62,824 nt of DNA from Spirochaetia bacterium (GTDB lineage: Bacteria; Spirochaetota; Leptospiria; Leptospirales; Leptonemataceae), in assembly GCA_009885105.1 (NCBI GenBank), contig VFLI01000032.1, positions 1 to 62,824 on the forward strand. The letters are read 5' to 3'. The position numbers and the translations under genes were made by a program. The notes beneath the pieces were generated by a model. The model had not been told where the DNA came from and did not search any database. It was given only the letters and a program-made list of their open reading frames with translations. This document shows, in pieces, positions 54,601 through 61,853 of the stretch. Numbering within the stretch: position 1 is the first letter of the stretch; every line of letters starts with the position of its first letter.

Positions 54601-57600
54601 CCTTGCTTTTATGCGGGCCATCATTATAGTAAGTATACGTTGCAACGACAATTAAATTATTGTCTTTGATCTGTATTAGCCTTTGTTGCGCATCGTAAAA
54701 GAAATACGTGGTTTTTCCGTCCGCCGTTGTTTCCGCCGCGACCTTTTTTGAATTGGGATCGTACGTGTAGGTCGTCAGCCCGCTTTCGGCATCGCTCTGA
54801 CTGAGCTTGCGTCCCAACGGATCGTAAGTAAAATTTATTTCATATTTTGGATTAAAAGCGGTAACATCTCGCGAAGACCCGTACCCGCGCCGGATTTTTT
54901 CCAGATTTCCCTTGACATCGTAGTATTTCTCGATGCGCCCCCACTGGGCAATGCCGTTGTCCGTCGTCTGAAAATCGCGCCTGAGTACGCGATCGTTGAT
55001 ATCGCGCGCTTCATACATCGGCTGGCCGTTTGCGTCCACGATTGTTTTTTCGTACCCGCCCTGCGTCCCAACAGGGACGCGGCGGGGCATCAAGTCCATC
55101 GATTGCGAAATGATCCCGTTGGGCCCGGGACGTTCGATTCGGATTAGATTGCCGTTGGGATCATAGAAATTGCGGCGTATGACGACCGACGGCGCCCCCG
55201 TTCCCGTAAATTCTATGCTGAGCTGTCTGCCAAAGACGTCGTATTCCATATGCTGCGATGTCGTTCCGCGATCATCGGAAACCAGCCTGTCCGTGACAAG
55301 CCCTAATTGGCTTACTGTTACTGTCTCAGTAACGCCGTTTGAGTCTGTTATTGTGAAATTTCCGCCCAATCCTCCCAGGTCGCCATAGTCTGTGGCCTTC
55401 CAGATCGGGTTGCCGGAACAGCTGCGCGATAAGCCGCGACATTCACGCGTGACCCGCCCGTGTATGTCGTACTCTTTGGCAGTGTAACGATCATCGGGGG
55501 TTTTGTCCCAGACAATATCGCCTGTGGCCGGATCGAGTTGATTTTCGCGCGTCGTTCCGTCCGGAGCGTTCTCAATAGTCCGTTCGCCTTCATAAATGTA
55601 TGACGTTGTCTGATTGTTGATTGTTTTTGTCCGCAGCTGACCGTTTGGGAAATAGGCCATCGCCATTTCTTCCGTTGCGCCACCGCCGCCGGAGATGACT
55701 CTCTCCGGCTGACAGACGGAATTGTAAACAGTATTCGTTGATTTTATTGACTGATTGGATGAATCATAAATATTCAAAGAAACGGGAAGCCCTGTGGAAC
55801 AAAGATCGTAGGAATACTGGATTTCTTTTCGCAGATCGTCCTTGTTCGTTGAATTGTCCTGATCGTCGTAAATCACGCGCGGGTTGCCATACACATCAAA
55901 GTTTGTGTTGCGAATCGTCTTCGAGAAAAGGAACGTGCCGTCCGAATTGAAATTTGTCTCGACAGTCCTTTCCACAAGAGATAGAGGCAGGCTGCCCGCG
56001 AAGGGGGGATCAAAGAGAAAATAGTTGGTTTCTTTTCTCTGTATCACATTACCGTCAGCATACACAGTGTCTTCGCGTAAAACCGAGCCGGCATTGCGTT
56101 CATTTTGTGAAAAATACGTAATCCTGGTCCCGGGCGCGACCAGGGGACTTCCATTGCTTATAATGAACTTGCGCTCTTCCATCCGCGCGAATCCCAGGCT
56201 CCTTCGATCCAAGGGATTATCCGGCATATATGCCTTCGCGTTAAAGAAGGTATATGTTTTTCTTTCTCTGGCAGTTCCGGCAATACTCAGATCGGTTTGA
56301 ACGGGCAACCATTTTACAAGCGAAACCGAAGCGTACGGCGGCGCCGAACTGCCGGGAACAACGGCGCCAGCTAGATCGAAAACATAAGAGTAAATAACGG
56401 AACTTCTTCTATAATTATTATAAATTGACGTGAGCAGATCGCTTTGGGGGAAACGCGTCATGGAAACGATCACACTGCCGCCGCCTATCCACAATGTGTC
56501 TGTTTTCCCGTCCCCGTTGAATTCAGAAAACCGGTAGCGGTTTACATCGTCAGCCCCGGGACCGTATGCTCCCAGTTCGCTCTGAGCTTGAGAACTAAAA
56601 GTTGTAAAACCTAAACCGTTGGATCTGCTTACAATGACAAAGCCGCCGCCCACCCACAGAGCATCGGTTTTTCCGTCCCCCGTCCATTCTCCGAACCTGT
56701 ACCTATTTACGTCATCGGCCCCCGGTCCCCAGGCCCCCAGCTCGCTCTGGGCCTGATTGTTGTACTGGACAAATCCAAGTCCTGTGTTGACTGAAGTGAT
56801 AAATCGGCCGCCGCCGATCCAGACAATATCGCTCAGACCGTCCCCGTTAACATCGGCGAACCGCCAGCGGCCTAGGTCGTCCGCACCCGGACCAAAAGCG
56901 CCTAGCGAAGCCTGCGTTTGGCTGGCCAAAGAAGTAAATCCGGCGCCGTTCCAGCGACTGAGGTACAGGGAACCACCGCCCAGCCAGAAAGCGTCAGAGC
57001 GGCCATCTCCCGTTAAATCAGCAAACATCCATCTGTTTGAATCGTCCGCTCCCGGTCCGTAAGCGCCAAAATCCGTTTGCGCGATGGTGTAGGCCTGCGA
57101 AAAACCATTTCCATTATTGAGAGAGATAATGATCTGTCCGCCTCCGACCCAGGCAAGATCGGGTTTTGCGTCCCCGTTGAAATCCGCTATTTTCCAGCGC
57201 AATGGATCATCCGCGCCGCCCCCGGTTGCTCCCAGCACGGACTGATGCTGGTTCGACCACGAACTAAAACCGCCATTTTTTTTACTTACAATAATCCTGC
57301 CATTTCCGATCCACATCGCATCCGCTTTTCCGTCGGAGGTAAAATCCGTGAAAATCCAGCGGTTAGGATCGTCTGCGCCGCTTCCCCCCGCTCCCAGGCT
57401 CGTTTGCGTGACTGTAAGAACGAGATTAAATCCATTATTGCGCATTTCGCTGATGGATACATAACCACCGCCGATCCAGGCGCCGTCGTCTCTTCCATCG
57501 CCGTTAAACTCCGCGAAACGCCATCTATTTGGGTCATCCGCGCCGGGGCCAAAACCGCCCTGATCCGACTGTGATTGATTGCTGAAAACGGCAAAACCGG

Positions 57601-58492
57601 CGCCGCCCTCTTGGTACTCAAAGTGTATTCTGCGAATTTCTTCATCGCTGGGTCCGCGCTCCTCCAAAAGGGCCAGCCGGCTATTACCCGTGACGATACC
57701 GGCCAGATATGACAAAAGAAAGGTGCGCACATTCCGCCCACCACTCATCACCTCAATGGAATCGAGCCTTTTTGTCATTGTCACAGCGGCGCTGTAGGTG
57801 TAAGCGGTTATCGCATCGGGCCGATTTTCGTATGAGAATATGACTTTCTGTTCCGTATTGCCCGAAGTCGAATAGTACCTCAAAGAAGATGGATAAAACT
57901 CGCCGTCAACTTCAAGATATTCGACAGTATATGAATTGCCGTTTGCGTCCTCAGCCTTATTCAAGGCCCAGACACGCCCGACACCGCGTCCGGCAGCCAT
58001 AATCTTTGAGTTCGCGGTCGTGCCGAAATACATTCTTGTTTTATTCGGCGCGGTGGCGATAAATCCATCTGGATCAGCGGGATTTCCGATCAGTTGATAG
58101 GTTGTGTTTCCGTTTTCACGACCCCGGTAAACACTACCCGATTGATAAAGAACTCCATCGGGCGAAATGAATTTATCTGAGGCGTTGTAAAGTATACCGG
58201 TCCGTATGTCGCGCGAAATCGATGTAAAGCCCTGCATTCCCCAGCCGATTCCCAGCATTCCATTTGCTCCGGTGGAATTGTACACCAAACCAACCGGAGG
58301 CGAAAACCCGGGGGGCAACTTTATGGGAATTACCGTAGACGCGGCTCCCTGCGATGTGGCTGAAATTTCAGGTAGGAGCAGATACTCTGGAATATAACTT
58401 TTCTCTCCGCTCATACCAACAAGAGCAAAGACCATTCCAATCTTAATGAACCGATGAACCGATGAACCGATGAACCGAATTAAGTTTCGCAT
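51695..58492 (-). CDS. SpvB/FG-GAP/RHS-repeat giant protein with hydrophobic C-terminal domain (putative polymorphic toxin)
   Basis: The about 2265-residue protein has a weak N-terminal signal segment and an SpvB-like domain (ATSQGAASTVIPIKLPPGFS, GMLGIGWGMQGFTSISRD). Seven FG-GAP-like repeats and a TcdB-like middle region (RRSLGFARMEER) follow. YD/RHS repeats (TYDPLGRKLSQSDAESGLTT) run to about 1500, then a Gly/Asn-rich linker. Two membrane helices sit near 1740 and 1795. The RHS core near 1840-1950 has LYNYHARLYDPATGRFLQTD and NPINMTDPSGEY. After DPSG come about 310 residues, the first 190 almost entirely hydrophobic and Ala/Ile-rich. In RHS toxins the variable part after this motif is the effector. 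Here it may be a pore former. The start is ATG 58492 or 58435, on either side of an 8-bp repeat. Confidence 0.85.
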   Translation of the reverse strand: MRNLIRFIGSSVHRFIKIGMVFALVGMSGEKSYIPEYLLLPEISATSQGAASTVIPIKLPPGFSPPVGLVYNSTGANGMLGIGWGMQGFTSISRDIRTGILYNASDKFISPDGVLYQSGSVYRGRENGNTTYQLIGNPADPDGFIATAPNKTRMYFGTTANSKIMAAGRGVGRVWALNKAEDANGNSYTVEYLEVDGEFYPSSLRYYSTSGNTEQKVIFSYENRPDAITAYTYSAAVTMTKRLDSIEVMSGGRNVRTFLLSYLAGIVTGNSRLALLEERGPSDEEIRRIHFEYQEGGAGFAVFSNQSQSDQGGFGPGADDPNRWRFAEFNGDGRDDGAWIGGGYVSISEMRNNGFNLVLTVTQTSLGAGGSGADDPNRWIFTDFTSDGKADAMWIGNGRIIVSKKNGGFSSWSNQHQSVLGATGGGADDPLRWKIADFNGDAKPDLAWVGGGQIIISLNNGNGFSQAYTIAQTDFGAYGPGADDSNRWMFADLTGDGRSDAFWLGGGSLYLSRWNGAGFTSLASQTQASLGAFGPGADDLGRWRFADVNGDGLSDIVWIGGGRFITSVNTGLGFVQYNNQAQSELGAWGPGADDVNRYRFGEWTGDGKTDALWVGGGFVIVSRSNGLGFTTFSSQAQSELGAYGPGADDVNRYRFSEFNGDGKTDTLWIGGGSVIVSMTRFPQSDLLTSIYNNYRRSSVIYSYVFDLAGAVVPGSSAPPYASVSLVKWLPVQTDLSIAGTARERKTYTFFNAKAYMPDNPLDRRSLGFARMEERKFIISNGSPLVAPGTRITYFSQNERNAGSVLREDTVYADGNVIQRKETNYFLFDPPFAGSLPLSLVERTVETNFNSDGTFLFSKTIRNTNFDVYGNPRVIYDDQDNSTNKDDLRKEIQYSYDLCSTGLPVSLNIYDSSNQSIKSTNTVYNSVCQPERVISGGGGATEEMAMAYFPNGQLRTKTINNQTTSYIYEGERTIENAPDGTTRENQLDPATGDIVWDKTPDDRYTAKEYDIHGRVTRECRGLSRSCSGNPIWKATDYGDLGGLGGNFTITDSNGVTETVTVSQLGLVTDRLVSDDRGTTSQHMEYDVFGRQLSIEFTGTGAPSVVIRRNFYDPNGNLIRIERPGPNGIISQSMDLMPRRVPVGTQGGYEKTIVDANGQPMYEARDINDRVLRRDFQTTDNGIAQWGRIEKYYDVKGNLEKIRRGYGSSRDVTAFNPKYEINFTYDPLGRKLSQSDAESGLTTYTYDPNSKKVAAETTADGKTTYFFYDAQQRLIQIKDNNLIVVATYTYYNDGPHKSKVASIVDETGITTFQYDMATGKVADVLRSFEEGKVFDVRFEYDDQGRTIKKSYPGAEISLVYTYFNTGLLESITLNDPRGRILESGTSIVLAEYSDLNAFNKPGHLEYGNGVTLNWTYDSGTGLLRTSAAENSDGPIQQIAYSYRNDGLIAQITDQLDNKYSESYQYDSAHRLVSATGPFGDVEHPIQTIAYKYAADGQILYNGENDSTYTYTGPNTPHRLASTSDGVSYAYNARGSVTQKKFTIHCGPNDGHGNGNGLGNGNGNPPANGFGNCGTGVQNVSLNDGMSDDRGRVNQGHGNPDREFTLNMEYTFHNRVQRAQVFDSEGPDSDTKYLYTEAGDRFKKEFKRAGHAMAVEYYPDASYRVHILKGEEKHELIVEKPDGALGTFTFDFRQFTGGHGNLANLYFERLTSVQGNSPDAWNSRIDKAMMFVRVWDHSGAAGIALLLLFVFWASVAFPRSRRMYVNTYKNIKIYILTLPWNDFGRETLKTAVTPFRSAALFTIYAVFIVFNFQNCSANGAFNGAFPYGGDLSSLSQGLTGSYFFLTDHVHSTRLVTDATGKVQTRYVYMPFGRLNPALTNNDVDGDGVGFSTELKFTGQEYDFESGLYNYHARLYDPATGRFLQTDPQINDLPGFASFDAYAYTANNPINMTDPSGEYIFMVAGFLGFAFAVVQTVLAIAVLVTLVAVSIAVSLIISAGAILLGAAVIAVTVTTWLAGAAMYAMAAIAGLTVIGAVGAAALIAAAGIQALIAAGTMTSMLASAAIQMITSIVGVAFIVGAGAIVLAMGAIIQLAMAGAMIAGTVLQFAMNLDGLGFLGGAVGGLYGGLQKSSFKDPSWDPKAAAEGAKQGFVLGTGAQAAIAAVVGAYYACVAVCGWIMEQILFPIADALYSTYLFLTTPVVGQSFSIAQAYSGGSLMVNLARLDWDAALNDALGAFVPTLYPGGFTGIPFYSSIRSYLRTVEIEWSF
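56440..57600 (-). repeat. Seven FG-GAP/VCBS-like repeats in the RHS protein
   Basis: A unit of about 56 residues occurs seven times, each with the core GADDxNRWxFxxxxGDGxxD followed by WIGGG (for example FNGDGRDDGAWIGGG, FTSDGKADAMWIGNG, VNGDGLSDIVWIGGG). The Asp-rich loop resembles calcium-binding loops of integrin-type beta propellers. Seven units would close a seven-bladed propeller, as in SpvB/TcB toxins. Confidence 0.85.
58446..58477. repeat. Four tandem copies of an 8-bp unit at the start of the RHS gene
   Basis: ATGAACCG is repeated four times without a mismatch. On the coding strand it reads TTCATCGG-type units, inside codons 6-16 counted from ATG 58492. Eight is not a multiple of three, so gain or loss of one unit shifts the frame of that start. 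The alternative ATG at 58435 lies beyond the repeat. Confidence 0.9.
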
Positions 58493-58790
58493 AGCTTCAC
58501 TCCACACGTTAATAAACCGGCCTTTATTTGTTGAAAGGCTAACTATTGTTATCTATGCAAAACATGTCAATATATTCCCAAATTTTTTTTAACCATGGAA
58601 ATTTTTTTAAACATTTAGCATGAAGAAGCTTTAGAATACGATTTATCAGGCAAGAGTTATTCTAAATTTTTTCTATAAGTAGATTAAGAATTCTTCTAAA
58701 TCTTTCATCCCTTTTTACACTATGATTAACAGAACTCCGGATTCCTAAACGGCTGCTCACCGGAAATTCCGCTCGGGGCTCTTCAGATCA

Positions 58791-59996
58791 TCAACCGACT
58801 TTGTCGCGTTTGCGTTCCATCTGCGCTTTCTTGCGGAAGAAGGCGACCTGTTTTTCCAGTTCGCTGAGATCCAGACAGATCAGCTTGCCCTCGTCGAGCT
58901 TCATCCAGCGCGATTTCAAAAGTTCCATCAGCAGACGTTCGTCTTTTTCAGGATCCAGTCCGACCATTTTCAGAAGATCCTTTCCGCCGATATCGAAATT
59001 GTACATGGACTTTGTGGAAATTTTTACATGATTTTTTTCTGCCAGCGTGAGAAGAGTGTCAAACAGTCTTCCCGTCGAGTCCGATATCATGAGGTTTGCA
59101 AGCTGTCTGTACGCCATCCAGATTCGTTCCGACAGAAGTGTGATCAGACGCGTCGCAAGCTGCGGCTGCGCTTTTACCATTCCTTCAAAGTTCACCTTAT
59201 TGATGGCCAGCATCGTGGCAGCTTCAGCGACGATCGCCGATGCGCTGCGGGGTTTGTTGTCCAAAAGAGCCATCTCGCCAAAAATATCGCCCGCCTGAAG
59301 AACGGCCAGAAGCACTTCCTGGCCGTTGACCATCTTTGTGATTTTCACCCGGCCGTTCTGCAGAATGTAAAGTTCCCGGCCCGGCTCATTCTCGCAAAAA
59401 ATCATATCGTCTTCTTTGTTGGACCGATTGATATTCGTCTCCGGTATGACCGGAGCCTTCAGCGGTTTGTTCATGGACTGCAGGCGCATTTTTGCCATGC
59501 TGATCTGCTCACCCTGCGGGCAGTACTGAAGGTATCTCTGATAGCCATACGCTGCGTGGTTGTATCTCTGAAGCTTGTACCAGTACTCGGCAAGGTCGAA
59601 CAGATGACCGGGATCTTCTTCCACAGCATTTCGAAATGAAATCCTGGTGATGGTGGTGTCAAAGGCCCGGAGCTTAGCCGAAAAAGAGCGGATGATTTTC
59701 ATCGCCACAGGAGCGTTCTTCTGGATCAAAAGACCGAACTGATCATGATTCACGCCGATCAGATTGCAGTCCGTCATGGCCACGACTGTTTCAATGCGGC
59801 TGTGACCGGACATGGCGCTCTCCACGCCGAAAAAATCGCCGGGGCCAAGAACAGCCTGGGCATCCTCACCGGCCACGGGAGTCTCTTTCTGAGTTTTTAG
59901 CTTTCCTTGAAGAATAATATAAAAATTATTGGCGTCCCGTTTGCCCTCTATGATTACATAGGAGCCTGCCTTGAAATTGACCATTTGAAAGGACAT
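58791..59996 (-). CDS. Protein with two cyclic-nucleotide-binding domains
   Basis: The 401-residue cytoplasmic protein has a degenerate cNMP-binding domain at about residues 1-115 and a helical linker (AEYWYKLQRYNHAAYGYQRY). A second domain at about 195-315 contains GDIFGEMALLDNKPRSASAI, which matches the phosphate-binding cassette of true cAMP/cGMP binders. In the first domain the corresponding stretch is GDFFGVESAMSGHSRIETVV, which lacks the normal Arg context and probably binds nothing. The C-terminal part (DSTGRLFDTLLTLAEKNHVK) resembles the helical end of Crp-type proteins. A classical helix-turn-helix is not clear. It may be a regulator of transcription or of a partner protein. Confidence 0.87.
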   Translation of the reverse strand: MSFQMVNFKAGSYVIIEGKRDANNFYIILQGKLKTQKETPVAGEDAQAVLGPGDFFGVESAMSGHSRIETVVAMTDCNLIGVNHDQFGLLIQKNAPVAMKIIRSFSAKLRAFDTTITRISFRNAVEEDPGHLFDLAEYWYKLQRYNHAAYGYQRYLQYCPQGEQISMAKMRLQSMNKPLKAPVIPETNINRSNKEDDMIFCENEPGRELYILQNGRVKITKMVNGQEVLLAVLQAGDIFGEMALLDNKPRSASAIVAEAATMLAINKVNFEGMVKAQPQLATRLITLLSERIWMAYRQLANLMISDSTGRLFDTLLTLAEKNHVKISTKSMYNFDIGGKDLLKMVGLDPEKDERLLMELLKSRWMKLDEGKLICLDLSELEKQVAFFRKKAQMERKRDKVG

Positions 59997-60096
59997 AATC
60001 TTTTACTACGGAAATACGACGGAAAGTATCAGGACAACTCTAAAATATAATATCGGTATGACAATACCTATTCAGGATGCTGTATTGAAAACAAAC

Positions 60097-60894
60097 TTAT
60101 TCCTCAAGCCCCTCTCCAATGTTGCTGGAATCAGTTTTTTCCTCGATTCCTTCTCTCTGTGCGCCGTTTTCCACTTCTGGCGCCTCATCCCTCTTTAAGG
60201 TTGAATCCATTCTATTCAATGAAATCATCGATTTTAGCTCAATTTCCGCCAGACGGGCCACCCTTGTGGCAGGCCTGGATCGAATCAATTCGGAAAAAAT
60301 ACTCCTGGCTCTATCCAGTTCACCCGACTCGAGCATTGTCCTTCCCGCCTCAAGATACGCCAGATCGCCCTTTTCCTGGTTGTGGCCCTGTCTGTGCGCC
60401 TTCAAAAACCAGGATGCGGCTTCCTCAAGTCGGCCCAGCTCGCGTAAAATTTTTCCTGTTTCCAGATGAGCCTCGTAAGCATTGGGATCTTCCGGATACA
60501 GGATTATGAAATCACTGTAGGAAGATAGAGATCGGAGAAGGTAACCGTCAGCATGGAGTTCCCGGGCATACCGAAAGTGTATGCCAGCCTGTCGGGAAAA
60601 CTCCTGACGCTGGCCGTGCAGCCGCCGGCTTTCCTGCGTGGCATCCTGAGCCGGACTGCCTCCTGCCGCATTCACGGCGGGCTGTCTTTGTTGATTTGCA
60701 GTCTGTTCTGTCTGAGTCGGCCGGTTTTCAGCCGCGGGGACATCGCGTCCAGTCTGACCATCAGCCGTTTCAGGGGCCGCTTGAGATTGACCGGCGGCGC
60801 TCGTCAGGCTGGTTAAAAATAGAAGCGCGGCAAAGAAAACAGTTAGATTTCTTTTTTCACTCACCGTACCGGCTGCACATCGCAAATAAAACAT
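60097..60894 (-). CDS. Exported TPR protein
   Basis: The 265-residue protein has a signal peptide (LTVFFAALLFLTSLTSAAGQ) and a low-complexity Gln/Ala/Pro-rich stretch to about residue 95. Three to four TPR-like helix pairs follow (SLSSYSDFIILYPEDPNAYE, GRLEEAASWFLKAHRQGH, GELDRARSIFSELIRSRP). The C-terminal 30 residues are acidic. It probably acts as a periplasmic scaffold, as in envelope assembly factors. It starts 3 bases after the upstream gene ends, so the two are co-transcribed. Confidence 0.8.
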   Translation of the reverse strand: MFYLRCAAGTVSEKRNLTVFFAALLFLTSLTSAAGQSQAAPETADGQTGRDVPAAENRPTQTEQTANQQRQPAVNAAGGSPAQDATQESRRLHGQRQEFSRQAGIHFRYARELHADGYLLRSLSSYSDFIILYPEDPNAYEAHLETGKILRELGRLEEAASWFLKAHRQGHNQEKGDLAYLEAGRTMLESGELDRARSIFSELIRSRPATRVARLAEIELKSMISLNRMDSTLKRDEAPEVENGAQREGIEEKTDSSNIGEGLEE

Positions 60895-60897
60895 TTT

Positions 60898-61455
60898 TTA
60901 TCCGACGTCCCGGGCAGCTTCCATAAATCCGTCAAACCAGCTTTGATCGGCGGCGGATATTCTTGCCGAATCCAGTTTCATTTCCATAAAGTATTGTTTC
61001 AGTATAAACAGGTGCGCCCATTCCTGCTGCTGCTCGGTCCAGTCGGACTGATCGATTCCTGATGAGCTCAAACCTTCCTGCGTTACCATTTCAATAAAAG
61101 CATCATCCTTGCCTGTGAATATCAGAGCCGATGAAATAAGGTCAAATCGAATTGTATCGACGATCCGGGAGAAGTCTTCATCGCTCATCTCAAAGTAGCG
61201 GCTTCCAATTTCTGTCTGAAAATAATCGCCCCAGGTAATGATATCCGGCTCAACTCCGAACTTCGCTATTAAATCCTGCGCTTCCTGCATGGAGACATAA
61301 CGCTCTCCGGCAAAACGGTCCACAGCCACTTTCAGTCGAACGAGATCGGCAATCTTTTTACCGCTGAAAAGCTGCGTGTTCACCATATTCATCAATTCCG
61401 GATTCAAACCTTCGATTTGTATATTCATACCTGTTGAATCGGCAGGAGCCGGCAT
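60898..61455 (-). CDS. Unknown soluble protein upstream of the TPR gene
   Basis: The 185-residue protein was not recognised. It is acidic, has no signal peptide, no membrane helix and no Cys, and looks all-helical (FSGKKIADLVRLKVAVDRFA, SDWTEQQQEWAHLFILKQYF). The start could be the ATG at 61455 or one at 61428. It is followed after 2 bases by the TPR gene. A strong hairpin and repeats separate it from the barrel protein gene upstream. Confidence 0.65.
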   Translation of the reverse strand: MPAPADSTGMNIQIEGLNPELMNMVNTQLFSGKKIADLVRLKVAVDRFAGERYVSMQEAQDLIAKFGVEPDIITWGDYFQTEIGSRYFEMSDEDFSRIVDTIRFDLISSALIFTGKDDAFIEMVTQEGLSSSGIDQSDWTEQQQEWAHLFILKQYFMEMKLDSARISAADQSWFDGFMEAARDVG

Positions 61456-61852
61456 TTGCAGAAGAAAAAGTATCCGGTTCAGGACAAGATTATTTCATTC
61501 AGAGACGCAAAGAAATCTGGGCAGACCTCTATCTTCTCTTCTGAAGTCAGCGAGCGGAAGGTGTCTTCCGCCCACGGATTTTTGCGCACGAAGTGCGCCA
61601 CTTCTCGTGCGCCGAAGGCCGGGCGTAGGCGGTCCTATTTCTTCTCTCTTATGTTCAGCGAGCACGGGGTGCCTTTCGAGCGCGTGGGCGGTCCTCTTAT
61701 TCTCTCTTACAGTCAGCGAGCGGAAGGTGTCTTCCGAGGGCGTGGGCGGTCCGCCGCCAGCCCGAAGGGAGATGCCTTTCGCTCGCCCTGCCAGCGCGAA
61801 GGAAGGTGCCCCTGCGAGCCCCGCCAGCGCGAAGGAAGGTGCCCCTGCGAGC
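61456..61852. repeat. Dense intergenic repeat cluster with a strong hairpin
   Basis: About 400 bases between two minus-strand genes hold several repeat copies. GTCAGCGAGCGGAAGGTGTC, continuing as TTCCG, occurs exactly at 61546 and 61712. A diverged copy (GTTCAGCGAGCACGGGGTGC) lies at 61653. Two units are followed by GCGTGGGCGGTCC, and most are preceded by TTCTCTCTTA-like DNA. At 61584-61612 a 12-bp stem with a two-base bulge (GCGCACGAAGTG/CACTTCTCGTGCGC) forms a strong hairpin. Reading frames over this stretch are by-products of the repeats. Confidence 0.75.
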
Positions 61853-61853
61853 C
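61756..61853. repeat. Three tandem copies of a 31-34 bp unit
   Basis: The unit GCCAGCGCGAAGGAAGGTGC, continuing as CCCTGCGAGCC, occurs at 61790 and 61823 and, in a diverged form, at 61756. There are no unique spacers, so it is not a CRISPR array. The last copy touches the stop codon of the barrel protein gene. Confidence 0.8.

Noticed and set aside
61756..61853. Possible CRISPR array
   Set aside because: The copies touch each other without unique spacers and there are no cas genes, so it is a plain tandem repeat.
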